64,000 nucleotides of DNA, from contig NZ_FOGZ01000003.1 of NCBI RefSeq assembly GCF_900111365.1, forward strand, positions 87,196 through 151,195, given 5' to 3'. The notes below the pieces were generated by a model that saw only the letters and a list, made by a program, of their open reading frames with translations, had not been told where the DNA came from and searched no databases. The DNA comes from Propionibacterium cyclohexanicum (GTDB lineage Bacteria; Actinomycetota; Actinomycetes; Propionibacteriales; Propionibacteriaceae). Of this stretch, positions 19,934-28,641 are shown piece by piece (position 1 is the stretch's first letter; every line of letters starts with the position of its first letter). A program made the position numbers and the translations under genes.

Positions 19934-20607
19934 CCGGCCGCCATTGTCTCGTGCAGCGTGCCATGCTCGATCCGCAGTCGGCGTTGCGCCCCCTCGGCGA
20001 CCCGCGGATCGTGGGTGACCATGACGACAGTGAGCGAATCGGCCCGCCAGCGCTCGAGGAGCAGCTCGAGGATCTCATCGCGGGTACCGACGTCGAGATT
20101 GCCGGTCGGTTCGTCGGCAAGCAGCACCCTCGGCTTCTTGACCAGTGCCCGGGCGATCGCCACGCGTTGCTGCTGGCCCCCCGACAGCTCGCTGGGCAGG
20201 TGATCGGCACGATCGGCCATGTTCACGCTCTCCAGGGCCTTCATCGCCCGCTCGCGCCGTTCGGCGGCAGACACGTGCAGAGGCACAAGAGCGGTCTCCA
20301 CATTCTCCTGGGCCGAGAGGGTCGCGATGAGGTTGAAATTCTGGAAGACGATGCCGATCCGCTCGGCGCGTACCTTGGTGAGCTGGCGCTCCCCAGCCCT
20401 CGCGAGCTGGACATCGCCCAGCTCCACATCGCCACTGCTCGGCACGTCGAGTGCCCCGAGCATCTGCAGCAGAGTCGACTTGCCGCCGCCGGTGGGTCCC
20501 TCGATGGCGACGAGCTGGCCATCGGGGATCGTCAGGTTCACGTGGTCCAGGGCGGTCACCGGGTGGCGCCCCGAATAGGTCTTCGTCACATTCGTCAGGG
20601 TGTACAT
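19930..20607 (-). CDS. ABC transporter ATP-binding protein, MacB/LolD type
   Basis: 225 residues. Walker A is GPTGGGKSTLLQMLGALD, the Q-loop is GIVFQNFNLI, the signature LSGGQQQRVAIARAL and Walker B VLLADEPTGNLD; this set is characteristic of the MacB/LolD/FtsE group that pairs with FtsX-like permeases. The partner permease gene lies immediately upstream on the same strand with one base between the permease stop and this ATG. These transporters drive mechanical work or export of peptides and lipoproteins; in Gram-positives many confer antimicrobial-peptide resistance. The substrate is unknown. Confidence 0.93.
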   Translation of the reverse strand: MYTLTNVTKTYSGRHPVTALDHVNLTIPDGQLVAIEGPTGGGKSTLLQMLGALDVPSSGDVELGDVQLARAGERQLTKVRAERIGIVFQNFNLIATLSAQENVETALVPLHVSAAERRERAMKALESVNMADRADHLPSELSGGQQQRVAIARALVKKPRVLLADEPTGNLDVGTRDEILELLLERWRADSLTVVMVTHDPRVAEGAQRRLRIEHGTLHETMAAG

Positions 20608-20608
20608 C

Positions 20609-22090
20609 TCACTCCACGCTCCTCAGTGCCGCCGCGGGACGCAGCCGGGCCGCACGCCAGCCGCCGATGATGCCGGCGACAAGGCCGCCGATGAGAGCCG
20701 CTGCCAGCCCGATAATGATCGTCTCAGCGCTCACTGGATTGTGCAGGACGACATTGACGGCCGTGCTGGCTCGCTCGAGGGCGCCTCCGCCCCCGCCGCT
20801 GGGGGCTCCCCCCGGAACAGTTCCGCCGCTCTCGCCACGCGAACGGCCGCGCACCGAGAAGCCGCCTGTCGATCCCGACAGCGTGATCCCCAGCTTGTTG
20901 AGCACGAGGATGGCGATCAGTCCCAAGACGACGCCACTGATCGCGCCGACCGCCGCACGCAGTAACGACTCGACGGCCACCTGACCGACCACCCGCGGGT
21001 TCGACCAGCCGATGGACTTCAGCGTGCCGAAGTCACGGGTGCGCTGATTGACGCCCGAGACGGTGAACAGGATCGCCAGACCGAAGGCCACCGCCAGCAC
21101 TCCGTAGGACAACCACCTGCCGAGTGAGCCGACCAGGGTTGCTGCCGAGGACAGCGATCCGGTCACGCTCTCGGCCAGCGTCTTGTCGGTGGACACGGTG
21201 GCCGAGGGCAGCGCCTTCCCGATGGCTGTCGCCACCGAATCGACCTGGCCGGAGTTCGCCGCCTGGACGTAGATCTCGTTGATCTGGCCGGTCAGGCCGG
21301 CAAGCTTCTGGGCGGTGTCCAGCGGCAGGAAGACATCGGAGACGGTGCTCGACGTGGAATCGACGATGCCGACCACCTTCACGTTCGCACCACCGACCGA
21401 GATCGTCTGGTTGAGGGCGATGTTGTTGGTCTTCGCATAGGTGGACGAGACGAGCGCGACATCCTGGCCAGAATCGCCGCTTGCCAGCGTGCGTCCGGAG
21501 GTAACCGTCAGAGTGGACAGCGGGCCAAGGGTGGATCCCGGGGTCACGCCGGTGACGGTGGTGCTGTTGAGATTGAACTGGCCCCCGCCGAAGCGGTGCC
21601 GCTCCTTGTCACTCGTGCCCGAGCCTGTGGCCGGGCTGCTGGGTGCGGGGCTGGCACCGGAGGTTCCCTCGGCTCCGATCTGGCCGTGGAAGGTGGTCTG
21701 TTCCAAGACGAGTGCCGAGACGGCATTCGAGACGCCATTCACATGCTGGGTGGTGCCCAGCGCGCTGTCGGCAAAGGTCTGGTTCTCACGACTGGCGCGA
21801 AGAACGGTGCTTGACACCGAGGTGTTTCCCTGGGCGTCGCTGTTGCCGGAGCCCTGTCCGAACCCGAAGCTCTGCTGGGCGGACGCCGAGGTGCTGGGGC
21901 GCTGTGTGACGGTGATATCGGTACCGACTCCGTAGACGGCCGCCAGCACCTGCGACTGGGCCTTGCTGACTCCCGACGAGACCGAATTGACGACCATCAG
22001 CAGGGCAACGGCGATGGCGAGTCCGACGGCGACCACGATGGTTTGCTTGTGCCGTCGGCTGAGCTCGCGGCGAGCGTAGGTCATGAGCAT
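20609..22090 (-). CDS. ABC transporter permease, MacB/FtsX type
   Basis: 493 residues from the ATG at 22090, chosen because AGGAG lies nine bases upstream. The first membrane helix (TIVVAVGLAIAVALLMVVNS) is followed by an extracytoplasmic domain of about 280 residues rich in Ser, Thr and Gly, with the MacB periplasmic-core pattern, then three C-terminal helices (YGVLAVAFGLAILFTVSG, GAISGVVLGLIAILVLN and TIIIGLAAALIGGLVAGIIG) as in FtsX permeases. RDFGTLKSIGWSNPRVVGQV is the conserved cytoplasmic coupling loop. A Gly-rich, Pro-containing stretch precedes the last helix. It works with the adjacent ATPase. Confidence 0.92.
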   Translation of the reverse strand: MLMTYARRELSRRHKQTIVVAVGLAIAVALLMVVNSVSSGVSKAQSQVLAAVYGVGTDITVTQRPSTSASAQQSFGFGQGSGNSDAQGNTSVSSTVLRASRENQTFADSALGTTQHVNGVSNAVSALVLEQTTFHGQIGAEGTSGASPAPSSPATGSGTSDKERHRFGGGQFNLNSTTVTGVTPGSTLGPLSTLTVTSGRTLASGDSGQDVALVSSTYAKTNNIALNQTISVGGANVKVVGIVDSTSSTVSDVFLPLDTAQKLAGLTGQINEIYVQAANSGQVDSVATAIGKALPSATVSTDKTLAESVTGSLSSAATLVGSLGRWLSYGVLAVAFGLAILFTVSGVNQRTRDFGTLKSIGWSNPRVVGQVAVESLLRAAVGAISGVVLGLIAILVLNKLGITLSGSTGGFSVRGRSRGESGGTVPGGAPSGGGGGALERASTAVNVVLHNPVSAETIIIGLAAALIGGLVAGIIGGWRAARLRPAAALRSVE

Positions 22091-22333
22091 GACGCACGGC
22101 TCCTCTCTCTTGACAACGTCATGCTCTCGGAGCCGGTTGTGGAGGAACTGCCAGGGTGCTGTGGCACTGCTGTGGTGCGTGCGCGCCGTGGCCTTCACAG
22201 CTCGGTGACAGGCGGCATGCCTGGACGGCCGGTGCCATGCAGGTCTGCGCACGACGGCGTTGCCCTCGAGAGTGGCCGAGGTCGAGCGAGCCATCTCGGC
22301 CGGGCTGCCCCAGCCCGGCCATTCGTGGCCGGG

Positions 22334-24130
22334 TCAGCCGATTGGGGCCCACTGCGGCCCCGTCTCGCCCAGCTTCTCGTCCAGCTTGCCGAACAGCGGC
22401 ACCGGCTTGCTCAGCGGCGTCCCGGGCACCACCTGACGCGACCGCCACACCGCCTGCTCGTGGGCATAGTCGCCCATGAGCACCGGGTAGCTCGTCGCCT
22501 CCTCACCCTCGCCCTCGCTCACCTGGCGAATCTGTGGCTGGGCAGCCCACACGCCCTGCCCGCCGAGCATCTCGAAGACCTTCTGCGCCGAATGCGGCAG
22601 GAAGGGCGTAAGAAGGGTGTTCGTGTCGCAGACCACCTGGAGGGCGGTGTTGAGCACGGTGTCCCGGCGTTGCGGGTCGCCCTTGAGCTTCCAGGGTTCC
22701 TGGCCGCTGAGATACTGGTTCGCCAGTGCGGCAACGCGCATCGCCTCGGTGATGGCAGCGCGGAATTTGCACTGCTCCAGCAGCTCGCCGACGGTCTGGA
22801 AGGCCCGCCGTGAGGCGGCCAGCAGGTCCTCGTCGGCCTGGGTGAGCTCGTGGGCTGGCGGGATGGCGCCGTTGTTCTTGAAGGCCATGGACACGGACCG
22901 GTTGACCAGATTGCCCCACTCATTGGCCAGTTCGTTGTTGTTCCGGCGGACGAACTCGTCCCAGGTGAAGTCGGTGTCGCGGTTCTCCGGTCCGGCAACA
23001 GCGATGTAGTAGCGCAGCGCGTCGGGGCCGAACTCGCGCAGGAAGTCACCGACGTAGATGACCACACCGTGGCTCGTGTCGACCTTGGAACCCTTCATGG
23101 TGAGGAACTCCGAGCTGACCACCTCGGTGGGCAGGTCGAGAGTGCCCAGCCACTCGCTCGGACGCCCGCCGCGGCTTCCCTTCCCATTGATGCCGAGCAG
23201 CATGGACGGCCAGATCACCGAGTGGAAGACGATGTTGTCCTTGCCCATGAAGTAGTAGCTGCGGGCATCGGGATCCTGCCACCAGGCCTTCCAGGCATCC
23301 GGATCGCCGGTACGCGCCGCCCACTCGATGCTTGCCGACAGATAGCCGATCACCGCATCGAACCAGACGTAGATCCGCTTCATGTCCTCGTGCTCCCAGC
23401 CCTCGACCGGGATCGGGATGCCCCAGTCGAGGTCGCGGGTGATGGCGCGGGGCTTGAGTTCCTTGGCGAAGTTGTAGCTGAAGTTCAAGACATTGGGGCG
23501 CCAGTCGTGGCGCGAGTCGAGCCAGGCCATGAGCTGCTCGGCCAGTGCGGGCAGATCGAGGAAGAAGTGGGTTGTTTCGACGAACTGCGGCACCTCGCCG
23601 TCGATGCGGCTGTGCGGGTTGATGAGGTCGGTCGGGTCGAGCTGGTTGCCGCAGTTGTCGCATTGGTCGCCGCGCGCGGCGGTGAACCCGCAGATCGGGC
23701 AGGTGCCCTCGACATAGCGGTCGGCCAGGGTGCGCCCGGTGCTCGGCGAGAGCGCCCCCAGCTGAGTCTGCTTGATGACATATCCGTTCTCGTAGAGGGT
23801 ACGGAAGACCTCCTGGGTGACGGCCTCGTGGTTGCGGGTCGTCGTGCGGGTGTACAGATCGTAGGACAGCCCCAGACCTTGCAGGTCGTGGACGATGACC
23901 TCGTGGTACTTGTCTGCGGTCTGCTGGGGGGTGAGCCCCTCGGCTTCGGCCTTCACCTGGATCGCGGTGCCATGCTCGTCGGACCCCGAGACGAGCAGGA
24001 CCTCGTTGCCCGCCATTCGCATGTATCTCGCGAAGACGTCGGAGGGAACCCCGAATCCGGAGACATGACCGATGTGACGAGGGCCGTTGGCATAGGGCCA
24101 GGCGGCCGTCGCGAGAATGTGGGCGCACAT
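22334..24130 (-). CDS. metG: methionine-tRNA ligase
   Basis: 598 residues. It charges tRNA-Met. The class I HIGH motif appears as [10 protein letters not shown]; the zinc knuckle is [17 protein letters not shown]; the Met-binding and catalytic core ([25 protein letters not shown]) is intact. The KMSKS loop region [15 protein letters not shown] reads KVDTS, departing from the usual K-x-S-x-S pattern at the third residue. The C-terminal anticodon-binding helices include [17 protein letters not shown]. There is no C-terminal EMAP-like domain, as in other actinobacteria. The start at 24130 ([16 protein letters not shown]) matches the family start. Confidence 0.96.
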   Translation of the reverse strand: MCAHILATAAWPYANGPRHIGHVSGFGVPSDVFARYMRMAGNEVLLVSGSDEHGTAIQVKAEAEGLTPQQTADKYHEVIVHDLQGLGLSYDLYTRTTTRNHEAVTQEVFRTLYENGYVIKQTQLGALSPSTGRTLADRYVEGTCPICGFTAARGDQCDNCGNQLDPTDLINPHSRIDGEVPQFVETTHFFLDLPALAEQLMAWLDSRHDWRPNVLNFSYNFAKELKPRAITRDLDWGIPIPVEGWEHEDMKRIYVWFDAVIGYLSASIEWAARTGDPDAWKAWWQDPDARSYYFMGKDNIVFHSVIWPSMLLGINGKGSRGGRPSEWLGTLDLPTEVVSSEFLTMKGSKVDTSHGVVIYVGDFLREFGPDALRYYIAVAGPENRDTDFTWDEFVRRNNNELANEWGNLVNRSVSMAFKNNGAIPPAHELTQADEDLLAASRRAFQTVGELLEQCKFRAAITEAMRVAALANQYLSGQEPWKLKGDPQRRDTVLNTALQVVCDTNTLLTPFLPHSAQKVFEMLGGQGVWAAQPQIRQVSEGEGEEATSYPVLMGDYAHEQAVWRSRQVVPGTPLSKPVPLFGKLDEKLGETGPQWAPIG

Positions 24131-24237
24131 GAGCCACAGGATAGCGGTGGGCGGGAACCGGCCGTGATCGTGCTGGGGAGCGAGCGCCAGGTACGGGAGC
24201 GGCCGGGCACGGGAGCCCTCCGCGAGATGATGGCCCC

Positions 24238-24996
24238 GTGACGATCTCGCCGAGTTGGCAGCTGGCCGTAGCCCTCGCGGCCCTGGTGGCGCTGGGGATG
24301 GTGGCCTCGGGGCTGGGCCGAATGGGGCTGGCGCGCGCAGTGGGCTGGGCCAGTGCCCGGGCGACGGTGCAGCTGTTCGGCATCTCGTTCATCGTCGTGC
24401 TGTGCATCGGCAGGTGGTGGAGCAGCGCCCTGTTTCTGCTGGCGATGTTCGCGGTCGCCGTGCGCACCACCACCGCACGGGTGGGCGTGCGGAGGGCCTG
24501 GCCCTGGTCGGCATCGAGCATCGCCGCAGGTGTGCTGCCGGTGCTCGCCGCCGTCTTCTGCAGCGGCGCCGCGCCCGTCAACGGCTATGCCCTGCTGCCG
24601 ATCGGCAGCATCATGATCGGCAATATGATGAGCGTCCACACGCTCAACGGACGCCGGGCCTTTCCCGCGCTGCGCGATGGCCTGCCGAGCTACGAGGCGG
24701 CGTTGTCCGTGGGGCTCCAGCGCGGCGAAGCGATCGGGTTGGTGCTCGCGCCGGTCCGCAAGGAGGCAGTGCTCCCCGAGGTCGACTCGGTGCGCACCTC
24801 GGGTCTGGTCACCCTGCCCGGGGCCTTCATCGGCGTCCTGCTGGGCGGCGGCACTGCAGTGCAGGCCGGTGCCTCCCAGCTGCTCGTGCTCTTCGGGATC
24901 TTGTCGGGCCAGATCGTCACCGTGGTGACGATGAACGCGCTCATCAGGGCTGCACTGCTGCTGCCCGATGAGCTGCATGAGCGGCTCATCGGCTGA
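24238..24996 (+). CDS. UPF0014/FetB-like ABC transporter permease
   Basis: 252 residues with about seven hydrophobic segments. [19 protein letters not shown] and [20 protein letters not shown] are typical of the UPF0014 group, as are [15 protein letters not shown] (here [20 protein letters not shown]) and [10 protein letters not shown]. In E. coli, FetAB is linked to iron homeostasis. No ATPase partner gene is adjacent, so the subunit would have to be encoded elsewhere. The GTG start at 24238 is the only reasonable one; upstream it is divergent from metG with a gap of about 107 bases. Confidence 0.85.
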   Translation: MTISPSWQLAVALAALVALGMVASGLGRMGLARAVGWASARATVQLFGISFIVVLCIGRWWSSALFLLAMFAVAVRTTTARVGVRRAWPWSASSIAAGVLPVLAAVFCSGAAPVNGYALLPIGSIMIGNMMSVHTLNGRRAFPALRDGLPSYEAALSVGLQRGEAIGLVLAPVRKEAVLPEVDSVRTSGLVTLPGAFIGVLLGGGTAVQAGASQLLVLFGILSGQIVTVVTMNALIRAALLLPDELHERLIG

Positions 24997-25060
24997 GCCA
25001 CTGAGGGCCGGGCACCCGCACTCCGGGATAGGGTCGAACCGACGTCGAAAGGCAGAGACG

Positions 25061-25984
25061 ATGACCGACACCGTGGAATTCCATGTCCAAGACGGCGTGG
25101 GACACATCATTCTTCGCCGGCCCGAGGCCCTCAATGCACTGACTCCGGACATGATCTGGCAGATCAGCGCCCGGCTCACGGCGTGGCGCACCGATGACGA
25201 GGTGGCTTCGCTGGACATCAGCGGCGAGGGCAGGGCCTATTGCGCCGGCGCCGATGTGCGCTGGATGCGCACCGTGATCCTCGAGGAGGGGCTCAATGCT
25301 GCCCTCCACTTCCTCGACGACGAGTATGCGATGGACCGGCTCGTCGCCGAGTTCGGCAAGCCGGTGACGACCCACCTGCACGGGGTGAGCATGGGAGGCG
25401 GCCTTGGTCTGGGCATGCACGGATCTCGGCGGATCGCCGCCGCGGATCTGGCGCTGGCCATGCCGGAAACCCAGATCGGGCTGTGGCCGGACGTGGGTAT
25501 GCTCTACGAGTTCTCCCGGCTGCCCGGCGAGACCGGAACCTGGCTGGCGATGACCGGGACGACCATCGACGCGCCCACTGCGCTCGCGCTCGGGCTGGTC
25601 GATGAGGTCCAGGGCGTCGATGCGCCCCCCGAGTTCGACCGGACCTGGATCGACGAGTGCTTCTGTGGGGACGATCCCGCCGCCATCATCGCCCGGCTGG
25701 AGGCCAGCCAGGACAACCGGGCGCGCGGCGCCGCTGCCCTCATTCGTTCGCGCTCCCCCCTGTCGGTGGTGATCACCCTCGCCGCCATCCGGCGGGCGGC
25801 GCGGCTGGTGAGCGTGGGCGCGGTGCTGCGCCAGGATTCGGCGATCGCGCACGCGATCCTTGCGGACTGCGATGTCGTCGAGGGGGTGCGCGCGCAGCTG
25901 GTGGACAAGGATCGGGACCCGCACTGGTCGCTCGGCCGGCTCGAGGACGTGGATCCGAGCTGGGCGCGCGAGGTCGTCGCCTGA
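25061..25984 (+). CDS. enoyl-CoA hydratase/isomerase family, 3-hydroxyisobutyryl-CoA hydrolase-like
   Basis: 307 residues. A crotonase-fold core with the oxyanion-hole regions GEGRAYCAGADVRWM and LHGVSMGGGLGLGMHGS, and MPETQIGLWPDVG where the 3-hydroxyisobutyryl-CoA hydrolase group carries its catalytic Glu and Asp. The C-terminal VEGVRAQLVDKDRDPHW is also characteristic of that hydrolase group, which acts in valine breakdown. The ATG at 25061 follows AAAGG and fits the family start; upstream codons in frame overlap the previous gene. It is likely soluble and cytoplasmic; substrate assignment is by family resemblance. Confidence 0.87.
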   Translation: MTDTVEFHVQDGVGHIILRRPEALNALTPDMIWQISARLTAWRTDDEVASLDISGEGRAYCAGADVRWMRTVILEEGLNAALHFLDDEYAMDRLVAEFGKPVTTHLHGVSMGGGLGLGMHGSRRIAAADLALAMPETQIGLWPDVGMLYEFSRLPGETGTWLAMTGTTIDAPTALALGLVDEVQGVDAPPEFDRTWIDECFCGDDPAAIIARLEASQDNRARGAAALIRSRSPLSVVITLAAIRRAARLVSVGAVLRQDSAIAHAILADCDVVEGVRAQLVDKDRDPHWSLGRLEDVDPSWAREVVA

Positions 25985-26010
25985 GCCGCGCCCGGCCCGC
26001 TGGCCGGCGC

Positions 26011-26979
26011 TCAGGCCGGCTGCGGGGTTCCCTGGCAGAACAGCAGCCGCCAACGGGGCCGGCCCAGCGAATCGTCGCGCACCCACACCGAGCTGCGCAG
26101 GCTTGTGCCCGATGGCGAGGTGGCCCGCCAGCGCAACAGCAGGGCGTCGGGTCCGAGCCGGGCACTTCCGAGCACCTCGAGGCGGGTGGAGCCGCCCAGC
26201 GGCTCGATCTGTGCCATCAGCCTGTTGCGCGTCCAGATGCGTCCGCTGGACCCGTATTCGACGAACTCGGGGTGGAGCAGGACGCGCAGTCTGGCGGCAT
26301 TGCTCCGCACGGCGTCGGTGAGCAGCTCGCGTTCGGCGGCCACCACTGCGGCCAGATCTGCGTCCTCGGGTCTCGGCTCGCCACTGCCAGGAGCGCCAGC
26401 GCGGTCCGCATCGTCGAACAGCCCGGGCTGTGCATCCGAGGCGATCTGCGGGACGGCGCCGGCCACCGGCCCGATGCCCCGCTCATCCCCGGCGGTGCCG
26501 GCGCGAGCTGCACTCCGGGGACGATAGCCGGGACCCGGGTCGGGCTCGTCCCCGCGCTGGAAGGCCAGAGCCGCGCCGTGGGCCCTGCTGTCGGCCGCCT
26601 CATTGAGCCGGTGTCCGGCATGGCCCTTGACCCACTCGAAGGTGACTGAGCGGCCCTGCATCGCGTCGTCGATGGCCTTCATGAGCTCGACATTGCCGAC
26701 GGGCTTTCCGTCGCGCTTGACCCAGCCCTTGCGTTTCCAGGCCGCCATCCACGTGGTCACCGCATTGATCACATACTGCGAGTCGCACAGGATGTGCAGG
26801 GGCTCGCCGGGGTCGACGGCGGTGGAGCGCAGCAGGTCGAGCACGGCCATCAACTCGCCCATGTTGTTCGTGCCGTGCGGCCATCCTCCGCTCGCCCAAT
26901 GGTCGTCGTCGATGTACCAGGCCCAGCCTGCCGGACCCGGGTTGGACAGGGAGGAACCATCGGCTGCTGCTGTGATCAC
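26011..26979 (-). CDS. rnhA: RNase HI with a C-terminal NTF2/SnoaL-like domain
   Basis: 322 residues, about twice the length of a plain RNase HI. The N-terminal 145 residues form RNase HI, cutting RNA in RNA-DNA hybrids: the acidic tetrad can be placed in AAADGSSLSNPG, TNNMGELMAVLD, ILCDSQYVINAV and NEAADSRAHGAAL, with the substrate-binding basic stretch TWMAAWKRKGWVKRDGKPVG. A Gly/Ala/Pro-rich linker (about residues 150-205) leads to a C-terminal domain (ADLAAVVAAERELLTDAVRS, LHPEFVEYGSSGRIWTR, WVRDDSLGRPRWRLLFCQGT) that looks like DUF4440/NTF2-like. The start is a GTG at 26979. The role of the second domain is unknown. Confidence 0.9.
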   Translation of the reverse strand: MITAAADGSSLSNPGPAGWAWYIDDDHWASGGWPHGTNNMGELMAVLDLLRSTAVDPGEPLHILCDSQYVINAVTTWMAAWKRKGWVKRDGKPVGNVELMKAIDDAMQGRSVTFEWVKGHAGHRLNEAADSRAHGAALAFQRGDEPDPGPGYRPRSAARAGTAGDERGIGPVAGAVPQIASDAQPGLFDDADRAGAPGSGEPRPEDADLAAVVAAERELLTDAVRSNAARLRVLLHPEFVEYGSSGRIWTRNRLMAQIEPLGGSTRLEVLGSARLGPDALLLRWRATSPSGTSLRSSVWVRDDSLGRPRWRLLFCQGTPQPA

Positions 26980-27030
26980 CGGCTCATTGTGCCCGACCGC
27001 GCCGACAGCTGCTGCGCGCGGCGCGAGCGC

Positions 27031-27477
27031 TCACACTCGGCGCCGGCCCAGCTCGAAGGCACCCGGCAGGAGACTGCTCATCGCGAGCGGACCTTTGGGA
27101 GAATCGACCAGGCACTGCGGTCCGCCCATCTCGAACAGGATCTGGCGGCAGCGTCCACAGGGGGTGACGAGGCCCTCGGGCCCCAGGCACGACACCGCCA
27201 CGAGCCGCCCGCCACCACCGGCAACCAGAGAACTGACCATTCCGCACTCGGCGCACAGCGTGAGCCCGTAGCTGGCGTTCTCGACGTTGACGCCCACCAC
27301 GATCCGTCCGTCGTCCACGAGGCCGGCCGCGCCCACCGGGAACTGCGAGTATGGCGCATGGGCCCGGGAACGCACCTCCAGCGCCGCGCCGCGCAGCATC
27401 TGCCAGTCGATCCCGCCGGCCTTCCCGTCGTGGGCATCGGCCGGACATCCCCGGTGATCCGAACCATCTGCCGCCAT
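27031..27477 (-). CDS. cdd: cytidine deaminase
   Basis: 148 residues. It converts cytidine or deoxycytidine to uridine forms in pyrimidine salvage. The zinc site is CAECGM (Cys plus catalytic Glu) and PCGRCRQILFEMGG (two Cys); substrate residues lie in VGVNVENASYGLTLCAEC. The ATG at 27477 is preceded by GGGGAGGG six bases upstream, so the longer reading from 27513 is unlikely. The C-terminus is slightly extended (LLPGAFELGRRRV). It is downstream of the broken winged-helix gene on the same strand. Confidence 0.93.
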   Translation of the reverse strand: MAADGSDHRGCPADAHDGKAGGIDWQMLRGAALEVRSRAHAPYSQFPVGAAGLVDDGRIVVGVNVENASYGLTLCAECGMVSSLVAGGGGRLVAVSCLGPEGLVTPCGRCRQILFEMGGPQCLVDSPKGPLAMSSLLPGAFELGRRRV

Positions 27478-27568
27478 GTGCTGCCCTCCCCGAGCTCGTG
27501 AGCATCGGCGCACCGGGAGGTGCGTCCCGCTCCCGGGCTCAAGTGTGGCGCACTGTGGTGGCTGAGGC

Positions 27569-28230
27569 TCAGGCGGCCCTCACCTGGACATCGGCATGCC
27601 GGTCGAAGCGATAGCCGATGCCTCGTACTGTGTGCACGATGTCCTCGAACTCGCCGAGTTTCACGCGCAGCCGACGGATGTGCACATCGATCGTGCGGGG
27701 ATTGGGTCGGGGCTCGGGCTCACCGGCCCACAGCGTGTCCAGCAGCTCGGCGCGGGGAACGGTCTCTCCCTCGTTCTCGATGAGGTGAGTGAGCAGCCGG
27801 AACTCCTTGTTGGTGAGATTGATCGGGCGTGCGCCAATCGACACCTGGTGGCGGCCCAGATCGACGACCACCTTCGCCAGTTCCTTGCTGGGGGCTCGTG
27901 CCTCCAGCAGATCGGGATCGTGAAGGACCAGACGGACCACATCGATGTCACGCCCGCCCGTCCCGCACGGAACGACGGCTGCCGTCGCGTGGGTCTGGAT
28001 CTGCGGGACCAGTTCCGCAGCGGTCTGGCGTCAGCCTCAGGGCGCTGGCGCAGATCCTGCGTCAGCGCCCTGAGGCTGACGCCAGACCTGGCCGCCTCGG
28101 CTTCGTCGATACCGATGTAGAGGGCGAATCCGCGCGCCTCCACGCGATCGGGAACTGCATGGATGGCTCGGGGAACAGCAGAGCGGGAACGGACTCGGTG
28201 AGGACGGATCGGAGCATTGCTGACAGTCAT
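27569..28230 (-). pseudogene. winged-helix (OmpR/PhoB-type) regulator, disrupted by a 20-nt insertion
   Basis: The 5' part from the ATG at 28230 encodes MTVSNAPIRPHRVRSRSAVP and then EARGFALYIGIDEAEAARSG, ending near DLRQ; the 3' part in another frame encodes AAELVPQIQTHATAAVVPCG, DIDVVRLVLHDPD, and a complete winged helix (NLTNKEFRLLTHLIENEGE, RTIDVHIRRLRVKLGEFEDI, VRGIGYRFDRHADV). I recall actinobacterial regulators with exactly this layout in one chain. Removing 28025-28044 rejoins the frames as DLRQ-TAAELVPQ and gives 642 bases, that is 213 codons plus stop. As it stands, the first frame runs on to 27661 as nonsense and the DNA-binding part could only be made from an internal GTG such as 27940. 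Sequencing error is possible but less likely given the palindrome. Confidence 0.85.
28022..28088. repeat. 67-bp near-perfect palindrome inside the winged-helix gene
   Basis: Two 32-base arms around a three-base centre (ATC), with one mismatch: left arm GGTCTGGCGTCAGCCTCAGG then GCGCTGGCGCAG, right arm its inverse complement. Outer bases GGTCTGGCG and CGCCAGACC would already be an inverted repeat in the intact gene; the 20 bases at 28025-28044 complete the rest. This is the pattern produced by template switching at a quasipalindrome during replication. Confidence 0.95.
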
Positions 28231-28641
28231 GGGATGCGCTTTCGTGTGGGCCCGGGGCCCGATGCCGAACGTGAGGGACAAGAAGGACAATCGACCCCGG
28301 CTCGATGCATCACACATCGCCGGGCGATTGCGGCCGACCGATTGACGCGCAGTGGGCACAAAGGCCCTGGCGTCGGATGTCACAGGCGACAGAAAGTGCA
28401 AGCGCAACAGCTCATGATCATGGACCAGCCGCCGATCGCCCCGTGATGCGTGGCTGTGGCGGACAGTGGCTGGATCATGGGTCGATTCTTTCCACTGCCC
28501 CACCCGATGTCAACGCCGGCTGCCTGTCTGTGACGCACTGTTACGAGAGACAGCCCCCGTGGCACGCCTGCGGCGCGGGGACCTGGCATCTCAGGGTGCC
28601 CAAGGGCCCTGTCGCCGAAACAACCTGCCTGGACATCACAG
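28231..28641. other. intergenic region with no recognised gene
   Basis: About 410 bases upstream of the winged-helix gene and downstream of the phosphotransferase gene. Frames open here have no ribosome binding site or protein-like pattern. It should contain the winged-helix promoter, but no consensus stands out. Confidence 0.5.

Noticed and set aside
22850..24241. Long open frame of about 460 codons on the plus strand
   Set aside because: It is exactly antisense to metG, whose motifs are all present; high-GC codon bias creates such mirror frames.
28022..28088. Palindrome considered as a terminator or attachment site
   Set aside because: It lies inside coding sequence, has no T run, and exact removal of 20 bases restores the gene, so a mutation explains it better.
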